Of a DNA stretch of 23,707 nt, positions 1-7,086 are shown piece after piece. Source of the DNA: a virus; the IMG/VR virus record IMGVR_UViG_3300032676_000590, positions 1 through 23,707 of that record; one strand, given 5' to 3'. The notes below the pieces were generated by a model that saw only the letters and a list, made by a program, of their open reading frames with translations, ran no database searches and had not been told where the DNA came from. Position numbers and translations under genes: made by a program. Numbering within the stretch: position 1 is the stretch's first letter; the number at the start of each line of letters is the position of its first letter.

Positions 1-126
1 ATAGCCAGATATACCACTATAGCCAGATATACCACTATAGCCAGATATACCACTATAGCCAGATATACCACTATAGCCAGATATACCACTATAGCCAGAT
101 ATACCACTATAGCCAGATACACCACT
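1..126 (-). repeat. 18-bp tandem repeat in the collagen-like gene
   Basis: Six identical copies of ATAGCCAGATATACCACT occupy positions 1-108, and a seventh copy with one change occupies 109-126. Diverged units continue to about 500. Each unit encodes six residues (GYSGIS on the minus strand). Near-identity at synonymous positions indicates recent expansion or slippage. The array probably continues left of the window. Confidence 0.95.
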
Positions 127-729
127 ATAGCCTGAGATACCACTATATCCCGAAATACCGCTGTAACCAGATATACCTAAACCACTATACCCCGAATACC
201 CAGAAATACCCGAACCGCTATACCCAGATATACCTGAACCACTATAGCCTGATATACCACTATAGCCTGATATACCACTATAGCCACTAAAGCTAGAGTA
301 ACCACTGTAACCAGATATACCGCTGTAGCCTGATGCTCCGCTGTAACCGGAAATGCCTGAACCACTATAACCAGATATGCCGGAGCCACTGTAACCGCTG
401 TAGCCGCTAAATCCTGATTTGCCACTGTAGCCACTGATACCACTATAGCCGCTAAATCCGCTAAAGCCACTATATCCAGAAAAACCACTATATCCAGACC
501 AGCCGGATACTGGACCAACAACTTCGGTCGAGCCGTCGCTGTAGTAGATAATTAAATCGCCGTTTGACGGGTTGTAAACAATGTTGGTAATCAGTTTACC
601 AGGCGAAGCTGCGTTGGCAATCTGGGATACAGAAGCCTGCTTGGTAACACCTCGTTGTACTACAGGTACCTGTTCGTCACCAGTTAACGTGGTGGCTATG
701 GGTAGCTGGGTTATCGACTGATCGGCCAT
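1..729 (-). CDS. Collagen-like tail fibre or appendage protein (C-terminus beyond window)
   Basis: The minus-strand frame is open from an ATG at 729 to the window edge (243 codons, no stop), so the gene is partial at its C-terminus. Residues 1 to about 75 are non-repetitive and begin MADQSITQLPIATTLTGDEQ, a type of N-terminus seen on phage tail and appendage proteins. From about residue 75 the protein is an uninterrupted array of G-x-S triplets built on SGYSG(I/F/K)SG units. This is collagen-like with Ser in place of Pro, and such arrays form extended trimeric stalks in phage fibres. It is the last gene of the appendage operon that starts near 2.88 kb, and its ATG lies 3 bp beyond the stop of the preceding gene. 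A virion stalk is inferred from composition and position; receptor binding would lie in the unseen C-terminus. Confidence 0.82.
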   Translation of the reverse strand, partial: MADQSITQLPIATTLTGDEQVPVVQRGVTKQASVSQIANAASPGKLITNIVYNPSNGDLIIYYSDGSTEVVGPVSGWSGYSGFSGYSGFSGFSGYSGISGYSGKSGFSGYSGYSGSGISGYSGSGISGYSGASGYSGISGYSGYSSFSGYSGISGYSGISGYSGSGISGYSGSGISGYSGYSGLGISGYSGISGYSGISGYSGVSGYSGISGYSGISGYSGISGYSGISGYSGISGYSGISGY

Positions 730-732
730 TTA

Positions 733-1359
733 TTATGTTGTATATGTGAAAGCACCGTGAGAGGTGCCAGTGCCAAATGGAGAAATTACAGCAACGTCCA
801 CCAAACCGGTAATTGGGTATGCTGGTGTCATTGCGTTTATTTGAGTAGAGTTAATTAATTCAAATGGTGTTATTACACCACCGAATGTAACCGTGTTTAC
901 ATCTGTGAAGTTTGCGCCGGTGATAATTACGAATGTATTTCCAGCTTTTGGACCTGTGTTTGGTGAAACACCGTACACGTATGGGTTTAATACCATTGGT
1001 GATGGTACAACGTTACTTGCTTTGTTTAAGTCGCCGGTACCATTTGCGTAAGTACCGTCAGTGCCTTCAATAAAGATGTCGTTCTGAGCTGTAAAGCCTG
1101 TCTCTGTTAAGAGATTGTTACCACCAATTGGGCCAGTGGCAATGTCCACGTCTGGGCGCGGAAAACGTAACGCAATGTTTTCAGTTTGACGTGCTGGCAA
1201 ACGCCATGGGTCAAAGTTATCCAGGTCGTCCTTGCACACCCGCATGCCAGGGAAGTTTGGATCTGGCATGAGGTCAACATAGGCGAACTTCCTATTGCAG
1301 CGGTCACAGACCGCTACAGATAGGACAGAATTACCTCTTGTATCAATGTAGACAGGCAT
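733..1359 (-). CDS. Structural protein with CxxC motif and C-terminal IPT/TIG domain
   Basis: 208 aa. The N-terminal part has C18-x2-C21 and a further C42, which may bind a metal, followed by a linker. Residues ~125-208 form an Ig-like IPT/TIG domain: it opens with NPYVYGVSPNTGPKAG, continues ITGANF and VTFGG, and ends with FGTGTSHGAFTYTT. TIG domains are common in phage surface and tail proteins, where they mediate weak carbohydrate contacts. The gene sits between the 265-aa structural gene and the collagen-like gene, with a TAAGG ribosome-binding site before the ATG. A virion appendage role is inferred; the combination of a Cys-rich N-terminus with TIG is not one I can name. Confidence 0.75.
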   Translation of the reverse strand: MPVYIDTRGNSVLSVAVCDRCNRKFAYVDLMPDPNFPGMRVCKDDLDNFDPWRLPARQTENIALRFPRPDVDIATGPIGGNNLLTETGFTAQNDIFIEGTDGTYANGTGDLNKASNVVPSPMVLNPYVYGVSPNTGPKAGNTFVIITGANFTDVNTVTFGGVITPFELINSTQINAMTPAYPITGLVDVAVISPFGTGTSHGAFTYTT

Positions 1360-1368
1360 TTAAGCGCC

Positions 1369-2166
1369 TTAGATTGCTGATGCTAACGCTTGACCGTCGT
1401 TTTGAACCAAAAATCCTTCAATATATGCTGCAACGTGCTGAGAAGAACTATCACTCGTTGAAAAAGCAAAAGTCAAATCGGCTTTTTGTTGAAACACATT
1501 TGGCGCATAACGGTGCACATCCATAAACAATGTGAAGCTAATTTGTGCGGTAGAAAGATTGATGCCATTTGTGGTATTAGTCAGATTGTAAAAAATGTAT
1601 ACGTTGCTAGACAAGCTACTACCAGACCAAGCATTAATGCGATTAAGGTAAAATGTGTATCCATTTGGGACAGTGTACACTGTCATTTGGCTACGACCTA
1701 AACCGGGGTTAATTTGTGCATAAGTTGTGCTTCCATTTTTTACGGTAATTGTGCCTGCATTGCTGGTTTGACCGGAAGCTACTGCAGTCATAACAATGCT
1801 GTTAATGCGTAAAAATTGGTTAACTGTGGTTACACCGGTTGTACCGTTTAGAGATACTACTTCAGTTAATTGGTTGTAGTTTGCGTCAAGACCGTTGATA
1901 GTTACTTTTGCGGGGCTTACATCACTTGTAGATGAGCTTACAACAGTCATAGTTAAAGCAGTGCTAGGGAAAGTATACGCTGTTGCATTTTCCCACAATG
2001 GGATTGATGTGCCTGCCACTGCTGCATTGTAACCATTAATGTTGACCAAAGAGTGGCCCATGATTTGGCCACGAGAAACTTGTAAATCAAATGGTTCTGT
2101 ACGACCGACTTTGGTAACAGATTCAACTGCTGCTGGGATATTTTGTAGATTTGTTACGAGTGCCAT
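1369..2166 (-). CDS. Putative virion structural protein, 265 aa
   Basis: I recognise this as a type of protein found downstream of capsid genes in environmental phage genomes, but know no function. It is rich in Ser, Thr, Asn and Val with alternating hydrophobic residues, which suggests a beta-sandwich fold. There are no transmembrane segments and no signal peptide. AAAGGAAATTATT precedes the ATG at 2166. It lies in the appendage operon between the 188-aa protein and the TIG protein, so a head-fibre, decoration or tail role is likely. Confidence 0.7.
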   Translation of the reverse strand: MALVTNLQNIPAAVESVTKVGRTEPFDLQVSRGQIMGHSLVNINGYNAAVAGTSIPLWENATAYTFPSTALTMTVVSSSTSDVSPAKVTINGLDANYNQLTEVVSLNGTTGVTTVNQFLRINSIVMTAVASGQTSNAGTITVKNGSTTYAQINPGLGRSQMTVYTVPNGYTFYLNRINAWSGSSLSSNVYIFYNLTNTTNGINLSTAQISFTLFMDVHRYAPNVFQQKADLTFAFSTSDSSSQHVAAYIEGFLVQNDGQALASAI

Positions 2167-2190
2167 AATAATTTCCTTTAAAAGTTAGTA

Positions 2191-2209
2191 CGGGGGCGGT
2201 TAGCCCCCG
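2191..2209 (-). other. GC-rich intercistronic hairpin
   Basis: CGGGGGC (2191-2197) and GCCCCCG (2203-2209) form a perfect 7-bp stem with a 5-nt loop between the 188-aa and 265-aa genes. No U-tract follows on the minus strand, so it is more likely an mRNA stability or processing element, or a weak attenuator, than a full terminator. Confidence 0.5.
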
Positions 2210-2218
2210 AGGCAATTA

Positions 2219-2785
2219 TTATTGGTTTGTGTAACCTTGGCCAACGTTGATGATCGAACCAGTGTAGTTACGTGGTGTATATTCTACGTTGAATGTACCA
2301 GCCAATGTACCAGTAATTGCACTGATAGCAGCTTGGTTAAATACAATAGTTGCGTCCAATGTACCGATGTTTGCCAACAAAGCTGTAGCTGCGTCAGTAG
2401 CTGCAAAGCTGATTGTGTCGATACCAGGAGTGGTAGAAGGAGTAATTGTACCGATTGTTGTGTTGGTTACCGCACCAGTTGTTGGGTTTGTAACAGCCAA
2501 TTGAACTGTGTAAGCACCACCAGTTAAAGCTGAAGGTGTAGTTGTTTGGTAGAACTTAATGTTCTCAATAATTGCGCCAGCTGGTAATACTAATGGGGTT
2601 GCTGTAGTTTGGCCAACTGCAAAAGTAGGTACGTTAGTAGCTGCACTAGCTGTTGCGGTAATTGGGGTAATTACAGCTTGCTGAGTTGTGCGGGCTGCGC
2701 CAGTGTTATCTGGAGCGATTACGCCGTTGTTTGTTGGGTTGTTGTATTTGTAGATTCGGACTGGGCCGGTGTATGATACTGACAT
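2219..2785 (-). CDS. Putative virion structural protein, 188 aa
   Basis: A low-complexity protein dominated by Thr, Ala, Val, Ile and Asn, with a predicted all-beta pattern and no membrane segment. It begins MSVSYTGPVRIYKYNN. It is the first gene after the capsid terminator and the candidate promoter at 2882-2911, and TAGGAAATCAAAA precedes the ATG. Its place right after the major capsid protein and its composition fit a head decoration or head-fibre protein. I do not recognise a named family. Confidence 0.68.
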   Translation of the reverse strand: MSVSYTGPVRIYKYNNPTNNGVIAPDNTGAARTTQQAVITPITATASAATNVPTFAVGQTTATPLVLPAGAIIENIKFYQTTTPSALTGGAYTVQLAVTNPTTGAVTNTTIGTITPSTTPGIDTISFAATDAATALLANIGTLDATIVFNQAAISAITGTLAGTFNVEYTPRNYTGSIINVGQGYTNQ

Positions 2786-2881
2786 TTTTGATTTCCTATC
2801 AAGAGGGCATCCACACTAGATACTTGACTATCTCACCGGGTAGATTACGGGAGCTATATGTGGACTATTCTACCTATATTT

Positions 2882-2911
2882 ACTAATACGCTAAATTCTT
2901 ATAAAACGCCC
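2882..2911 (-). promoter_or_regulatory. Candidate phage sigma promoter for the appendage operon
   Basis: Read on the minus strand, GGGCG (2911-2907) is followed after 15 bp by GCGTATTAGT (2891-2882). The same arrangement occurs at 6821-6850 and 10061-10090, and with a weaker upstream box at 12796-12825. It sits just after the terminator at 2920-2948 and about 97 bp before the ATG at 2785, as expected for a new transcription unit. Confidence 0.65.
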
Positions 2912-2919
2912 TAAATAGC

Positions 2920-2948
2920 AAAAAAGCCACCTTGTGGGTGGCTTTTTT
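2920..2948 (-). terminator. Rho-independent terminator after the major capsid gene
   Basis: Arms 2920-2931 and 2937-2948 are perfectly complementary over 12 bp, with GCCACC/GGTGGC flanked by six A and six T, and a 5-nt loop. On the minus strand this gives a stem plus U-run starting about 20 nt after the capsid stop codon. The A/T symmetry would let it work in both directions. Confidence 0.9.
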
Positions 2949-2968
2949 GACTTACTGCGAGGTTTTGA

Positions 2969-3886
2969 TTACAAACCAGCTGTACCGTAGATGTTACGGG
3001 CATCATGCCAACCTGTAGCATAACGCTCAGTGGCCTTGTAGCGCATAGAATCAGTCTCGAAGTCACCTTCCATGGATTTCTCCATTGGACGACGCATAAC
3101 GAGCATGAGACCATTCTCAGCATCGGTCTGAACCCACCAGGCTTTGCTAGAGGACAAACGTGTAACCACGTGTGTACCTTTAGGCAACATACCTGTTGAT
3201 TTGATTGGGTTCAAATCGTTGTCAGCTGTACCAGAACGGAGAACAGACTTCAGAATTACTTCTGATTGGAACTCGAGTGCTGGAGGAACAACTAACTGTT
3301 CTGCTTTCAAGCGGATACGCTTACCGTTGTTGTCAACAGCAGAGCGAATTTGAATTAACATCTGTTCAACAGAAGTTTGGCTCAAAGAAGCAGCTGTAGA
3401 TAACTGGTTAGAGTATGAAGCACCGTTAGCGATTGGGTGAGCTGTGTTGATCAAAGTAACGCCGTCGCCACCAACATAACCGCTTGTGAAAGCAAAGTTA
3501 AGGATGTTAGCGCAAAGAGTTTCTTTGGTTTCAATCATAGACTGAGCCAAGTGCTTAGCGAAAGTGCTACCGATACGGATGTGATCGCCGTCTTCCATCA
3601 AAACTTTGGTCAAGGCGTATGCCAAGCCATAGATTTGGTAGATGAAACGGGTGATGTACAGTGTACCACCTTGATCGTAGCTAACTGGAGTGCCGTCAGG
3701 CATTGCAGGAGCGGCGTTCATACCATAAAGCATTACTTCTTCATGGTAGTTACGTGGAATACCTTGGATCTGTTCTACAAATCCCTTCCACTCGTCAGAG
3801 CGTTGTTCATAAACGCCATCAAAGACTTCGTTGATAATCGGCTCGACTACCGCACGAAAGTCAGTACTGCGCATTGGGGTTGCCAT
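2969..3886 (-). CDS. Major capsid protein
   Basis: 305 aa, a usual length for an HK97-fold capsid subunit without a long delta domain. It has the N-terminal MRSTDFRAVVEPIINEVFDG, the segment LINTAHPIANGASYSNQ, and RLKAEQLVVPPALEFQ, a type of strand typical of this capsid family. C-terminal stretches WWVQTDAENGLMLVMRR and YGTAGL fit the A-domain and P-domain strands. AAAGGATAAGC precedes the ATG. A separate scaffold gene lies upstream and a strong terminator downstream, as expected for the most expressed virion gene. I infer that folding may use the GroES-like protein of the same operon. Confidence 0.88.
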   Translation of the reverse strand: MATPMRSTDFRAVVEPIINEVFDGVYEQRSDEWKGFVEQIQGIPRNYHEEVMLYGMNAAPAMPDGTPVSYDQGGTLYITRFIYQIYGLAYALTKVLMEDGDHIRIGSTFAKHLAQSMIETKETLCANILNFAFTSGYVGGDGVTLINTAHPIANGASYSNQLSTAASLSQTSVEQMLIQIRSAVDNNGKRIRLKAEQLVVPPALEFQSEVILKSVLRSGTADNDLNPIKSTGMLPKGTHVVTRLSSSKAWWVQTDAENGLMLVMRRPMEKSMEGDFETDSMRYKATERYATGWHDARNIYGTAGL

Positions 3887-3903
3887 TGCTTATCCTTTCG
3901 TTA

Positions 3904-4566
3904 TTAGACCGAGACCGATGGGGCCGCGAACTGGTTATTAGACAACTGAACTTGAACGATTGTGTAAGCGTCGCCCCACTGGTTTGTGTTACCAGCTGGG
4001 TAGGCTACTTCACGTCCAAGACCAACTACACGAACTTGACCTTGGTTACCAGAACCAACAGCAGTTGCAAGCAATGCTGTGGTAGAGAAACCTGCACCAC
4101 CGTTACCGATAGCATAGCCGTCAGATACAGTAGAACCAGAAGTTGTGTCAAAGTTGTATTCGGTACCGATAGCTGCAGAAGTTACTGAGCCATTGCACTG
4201 GATTTCATATACGAGTGCTGGGTCTGTGAAGATCCAGAAAACGATGTTTGTATATGAATTCAATGATGTCAAAGAAGCATACTTAGCTAAAGAGCGACGA
4301 CCGTCAGAGTTTGTATACTCAAGACCGTCAAATACACCGTAAACCTTACCGCTTGATGCAGTTTGGTTAGCGATTGTTAATTGGCCAGAAGAGTTGATCG
4401 CTACAGGCTGAAACTGCCAGAAAGACTGGCCAGAAGTCAACGAGTAAGGAGCACTGTATGATGTACCTGGGACAAAACTGTTAGTACCAACGAATGGTAC
4501 TGCACGGTCTAATCCGCTTGGGTGATATACAGGCTTCAGACCAAAGGGTTGAAATGTTGCGGACAT
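3904..4566 (-). CDS. Capsid-associated (decoration or minor head) protein, 220 aa
   Basis: It begins MSATFQPFGLKPVYHPSGLD, a start type I associate with small structural proteins next to capsid genes in environmental phages. The rest is rich in Ser, Thr, Gly, Asn and Tyr with a beta-type pattern. It has no membrane segment and no catalytic motif. It lies immediately upstream of the major capsid gene in transcription order (17-bp gap), with an AAAGGAAAATAA ribosome-binding site. Decoration or capsid stabilisation is the most likely role. A head-completion protein is possible but less likely given the composition. Confidence 0.65.
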   Translation of the reverse strand: MSATFQPFGLKPVYHPSGLDRAVPFVGTNSFVPGTSYSAPYSLTSGQSFWQFQPVAINSSGQLTIANQTASSGKVYGVFDGLEYTNSDGRRSLAKYASLTSLNSYTNIVFWIFTDPALVYEIQCNGSVTSAAIGTEYNFDTTSGSTVSDGYAIGNGGAGFSTTALLATAVGSGNQGQVRVVGLGREVAYPAGNTNQWGDAYTIVQVQLSNNQFAAPSVSV

Positions 4567-4595
4567 TTATTTTCCTTTGTTATTTTTGAAGAATG

Positions 4596-5150
4596 TTATG
4601 AAAAGCGAATATTACTATTTGCTTTGGAGGCCTCTTTTTCCATTTCCAGAATTCCACCTTCAAGAATTGAACGACCACCTTTGCCTTCTTGGGCTTGGCC
4701 CCGAACAGCAGCGGTGATATTACGTTGGTGCTCGAGAGGATCCTCAAGGTGCAACATCTTCATCACTTCTTGGTAGATTTCTTCTGGTAACTTGAAGAGA
4801 ACCATTTCGTTACAGCTAACACAGCCTTCAAACTTGCCCGAGTTCATCTTGCCTAAGTTTTCAAAACCTCTTCCTAACTCCGAAGTTTTAACTGGCTCAT
4901 AGCCCAACGCTAATCGTTTGTCGATACTGTCATAATTGTTTGTGGTGGATAACCAACACAGGTGAAACCCAGGGATAACCCCGTTTGGCAAGTCCGGCAA
5001 TGCCGAATTTTGCCATTTATCGCGGAACGCAGCTACACGCTCCTTTTTTGCTATTGCGTCTGGATCGTCGTTAGAGATCCGTTCTTTTGTTTCAGCAACT
5101 CGATCGGCTAAGCGATCATCTAAGTCACGTTTAATTCTGTTGTTTGCCAT
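4596..5150 (-). CDS. Conserved phage protein between scaffold and capsid genes, 184 aa
   Basis: The charged N-terminal helix (residues ~1-50) is rich in Arg, Lys, Asp and Glu. The middle contains GFHLCWLSTTNNYDSIDKR and a C-V-S-C pair, followed by a helical segment and a Gly/Glu-rich tail. I recognise it only as a type of protein that accompanies podovirus-like head modules. A role in head assembly is inferred from position. AAAGGTTAATTATC precedes the ATG. Confidence 0.62.
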   Translation of the reverse strand: MANNRIKRDLDDRLADRVAETKERISNDDPDAIAKKERVAAFRDKWQNSALPDLPNGVIPGFHLCWLSTTNNYDSIDKRLALGYEPVKTSELGRGFENLGKMNSGKFEGCVSCNEMVLFKLPEEIYQEVMKMLHLEDPLEHQRNITAAVRGQAQEGKGGRSILEGGILEMEKEASKANSNIRFS

Positions 5151-5155
5151 GATAA

Positions 5156-6136
5156 TTAACCTTTATTTGCACGATCATACTGCGCATAAGCGCGGATCAT
5201 TTTGTTTCGTTTTTCTACGTCATCCCAAGCACCTGCGTCCTTAATTGCTTGGACACGATCACGACTTAGCGTAATAGTTCCGGGTTTTGCACTGTTTACT
5301 GCAGCTGTGCGTCCGGATGTCGATGCGTTTGCTCGTTTCACAGAGCCTCCCTTTGAAGTATATCTGTGTGGTAAGCGGGATTGTAGACGACTGTCTAGCT
5401 CTTCCCAATACTCAGGATCAGCTGGATCCCAACCATCGGCGGCTAGTTCTTGGTCAATTACTTTGGCAATTCTACTATCGGTATCTCGAGCTTGTGGGTC
5501 ATACCAAGAGTTCTTTTTAAGCCATTTTGTTGCATTGGCTTGAACCTCTGTTGTTACTGGGTTCGGAACGTTTTCTTTTGGTGCCTTAGCTTGCTCGACT
5601 TGTTGTTTTTTATAGTGTTCGGCTTGTTTTAAACGCTGCTTAGCGTCTGTCAACTGTTCCAAATACTCCATCTGAGCTGCTGCGTCGCCAGATTGTGCTG
5701 CTTGGATCATTTTCATCTTTGCGTACTCGACACGAGTGGCTTCGTCTTCGATAGCCTTGTCGATTTGTGCAAATTGATACGATACTGCAGTGTTTTCTAC
5801 CTTAGCTAAGCGTTCTGCTAGCTCGGCATTGCGGCGCTCAAGTGCTGTAATCTTGTTTTTTGCTGATATTTCGCGCTGTTTCTTTAAATCTTTCTTAAGT
5901 CTGCGCTCTTCACGACGTGCTTCACGGATTTTCTCACGCTCTTCGTCTGAAATATCACTGTCTTCGTCATTTTCGTCTTCTTCGCGCTCATCTTCTGTGC
6001 GCTCGTCTTCTACTTCTGACTTTACTTCTTCTTGGTCTTCAATTTCTTCTGGAAAATCCAATTTGGCGACCAAAGTGCCATCTTCCATTTCCTTCATCGG
6101 GACGTGGTCGTCCTGATCCTTGTCTTTCTTTGCCAT
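5156..6136 (-). CDS. Capsid scaffolding protein
   Basis: 326 aa. Residues ~25-75 are extremely acidic, with runs of Glu and Asp, and are followed by a strongly charged coiled coil (residues ~65-190, EEREKIREARREERRLKKD onward). The C-terminal third contains NSWYDPQARDTDS and GWDPADPEYWEELDSRLQSR, a pattern I associate with podovirus scaffold or assembly proteins, and then a basic tail suited to binding the capsid inner surface. Order portal - scaffold - capsid is standard. There is no protease motif here or in the neighbouring genes, so exit of scaffold without cleavage is the simpler assumption. Confidence 0.8.
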   Translation of the reverse strand: MAKKDKDQDDHVPMKEMEDGTLVAKLDFPEEIEDQEEVKSEVEDERTEDEREEDENDEDSDISDEEREKIREARREERRLKKDLKKQREISAKNKITALERRNAELAERLAKVENTAVSYQFAQIDKAIEDEATRVEYAKMKMIQAAQSGDAAAQMEYLEQLTDAKQRLKQAEHYKKQQVEQAKAPKENVPNPVTTEVQANATKWLKKNSWYDPQARDTDSRIAKVIDQELAADGWDPADPEYWEELDSRLQSRLPHRYTSKGGSVKRANASTSGRTAAVNSAKPGTITLSRDRVQAIKDAGAWDDVEKRNKMIRAYAQYDRANKG

Positions 6137-6157
6137 TCTCTACTTTCTACAAAGTTA

Positions 6158-6598
6158 TTAGTCTACAAACGCTTTCATTTTCTGTGCAGCCTCAAACGAT
6201 TTGATCTTGGAGATCACTTCACGTGCTTGCAGCGTAATAAATACCACTGCGGCACCACCGTCGTTAGGATCCACAACAAAACGATCACCGCCGTACTTAA
6301 TTGTGCGAACTAAATCGCCAACATTACACCAATTGCCTTCTGGCCATGGGGTTAAGTCGTCTGGGCTCTTGTATGCCAAGGGTCCAATGCCACGTACTTT
6401 GGCTACAGTTTCATTAAACTTCAACGTCTGCCTGGTTTCATCCACCAGGATGATTCCGCCTTTACTTGTTACCTTTTCACGGCGCAGTTGCACCAATACT
6501 CGGTCACCAAGAATTTCTACACCTGGGTCAATGTCAGGAAAGCACTCTTCTTCAGTGCGCAAATCCGGGTCATCGCCCTCCTTAAAATCAATCGCCAT
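6158..6598 (-). CDS. GroES-like co-chaperonin
   Basis: 146 aa. Residues ~25-133 follow the GroES fold: VEILGDRVLVQLRREKV corresponds to the first strands, and SKGGIILVDETRQTLKF to the mobile loop, with GGIIL (47-51) at the place of the GGIVL motif that docks on GroEL. VGDLVRTIKYGGDRF and VVFITLQAREVISKI match the closing strands. Compared with bacterial GroES (about 97 aa) it carries an acidic N-terminal extension of ~24 residues and a longer roof-region insert around 72-90 (PLAYKSPDDLTPWPEGNW). It lies in the head operon just before the scaffold. By analogy with T4 gp31 it probably replaces or modifies host GroES so that the capsid protein can fold in GroEL; this role is inferred. Confidence 0.85.
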   Translation of the reverse strand: MAIDFKEGDDPDLRTEEECFPDIDPGVEILGDRVLVQLRREKVTSKGGIILVDETRQTLKFNETVAKVRGIGPLAYKSPDDLTPWPEGNWCNVGDLVRTIKYGGDRFVVDPNDGGAAVVFITLQAREVISKIKSFEAAQKMKAFVD

Positions 6599-6619
6599 CC
6601 GGCAATCCTTTCCTGAATC

Positions 6620-6814
6620 TTACGATTCGTCTTCTTCGTCTTCCGTCAAAATTTCATTGACAATATCCAAAGTTAACTGCAAACCTTGGATAACGCCAAT
6701 GTGTTGCTTGTAATCATCAAACGTGTTGATGTTTGTACCCGCAGTGACGGCTTCTGCATGGTCCTTTATTTCAGTCCTTACGCGACCGATAATTTCACTG
6801 ATAAAGTCCTTCAT
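6620..6814 (-). CDS. Small acidic phage protein, 64 aa
   Basis: It begins MKDFISEIIGRVRTEIKDHAE and ends with an acidic TEDEEDES tail; mostly helical. I chose the ATG at 6814 over a longer form starting with TTG at 6853, because the candidate promoter box (6821-6830) lies inside that extension and ends 6 nt before this ATG. No clear Shine-Dalgarno precedes the ATG. It is the first gene of the head operon. Function unknown. Confidence 0.65.
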   Translation of the reverse strand: MKDFISEIIGRVRTEIKDHAEAVTAGTNINTFDDYKQHIGVIQGLQLTLDIVNEILTEDEEDES

Positions 6815-6820
6815 ACTTTT

Positions 6821-6850
6821 ACTAATACGCTGACGGAAGTAAATCCGCCC
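6821..6850 (-). promoter_or_regulatory. Candidate phage sigma promoter for the head operon
   Basis: On the minus strand GGGCGGATT begins at 6850, and GCGTATTAGT lies at 6830-6821 with 15 bp between the GGGCG and the second box. The GGGCGGATT is identical to that at 10061-10090. The motif ends 6 nt before the ATG at 6814, so a start at normal sigma spacing would give an almost leaderless mRNA. Confidence 0.68.
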
Positions 6851-6856
6851 CAAATA

Positions 6857-7084
6857 TTAATAAAAGTTACCGCCGCCAATGTCTTTGAGGTTCTTACCTG
6901 GACCAACTTTGCTGTCTTTAGCCATTTTGTTTTGGTTAAGTACTGCGTTGTTAGCACGCTTAGAGCCAGAATTACCCTTGTCGATTGTTGTCTCGCCAGG
7001 GCCGCCAGCATAGCCTTGAGCTCCGGTTTGTTTGTATGTGTGGCGGAAACCTAATTCGTCGCCACCAGTTTTCTTAGTTGCCAT
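6857..7084 (-). CDS. Small Gly/Lys/Asn-rich phage protein, 75 aa
   Basis: It begins MATKKTGGDELGFRHTYKQT and is basic, low in hydrophobic residues and probably disordered. It follows the portal gene directly: the portal stop and this ATG are 2 bp apart, and GAAGGATAATA serves as ribosome-binding site. Co-expression with the portal suggests a structural or packaging accessory, but no family is recognised. Confidence 0.62.
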   Translation of the reverse strand: MATKKTGGDELGFRHTYKQTGAQGYAGGPGETTIDKGNSGSKRANNAVLNQNKMAKDSKVGPGKNLKDIGGGNFY

Positions 7085-7086
7085 TA

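Noticed and set aside
1-180. CRISPR-like regular repeats
   Set aside because: The 18-bp units are contiguous without spacers and are in frame with a coding repeat.
177-521. A 114-aa leftward frame over the repeats
   Set aside because: It is a shifted reading of the collagen-like gene; the G-x-S frame starts at 729 with a normal N-terminus and continues past the window edge.
2881-2893. TAATACG on the plus strand, as at the start of a T7 promoter
   Set aside because: Only 7 bases match the 17-23-bp T7-type promoter, no phage RNA polymerase is visible, and all five copies are consistent in gene direction only when read as GCGTATTAGT.
6815-6853. TTG start extending the 64-aa gene by 13 residues
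   Set aside because: The extension contains the conserved promoter boxes, and the ATG at 6814 fits the same spacing as the gene at 12789.
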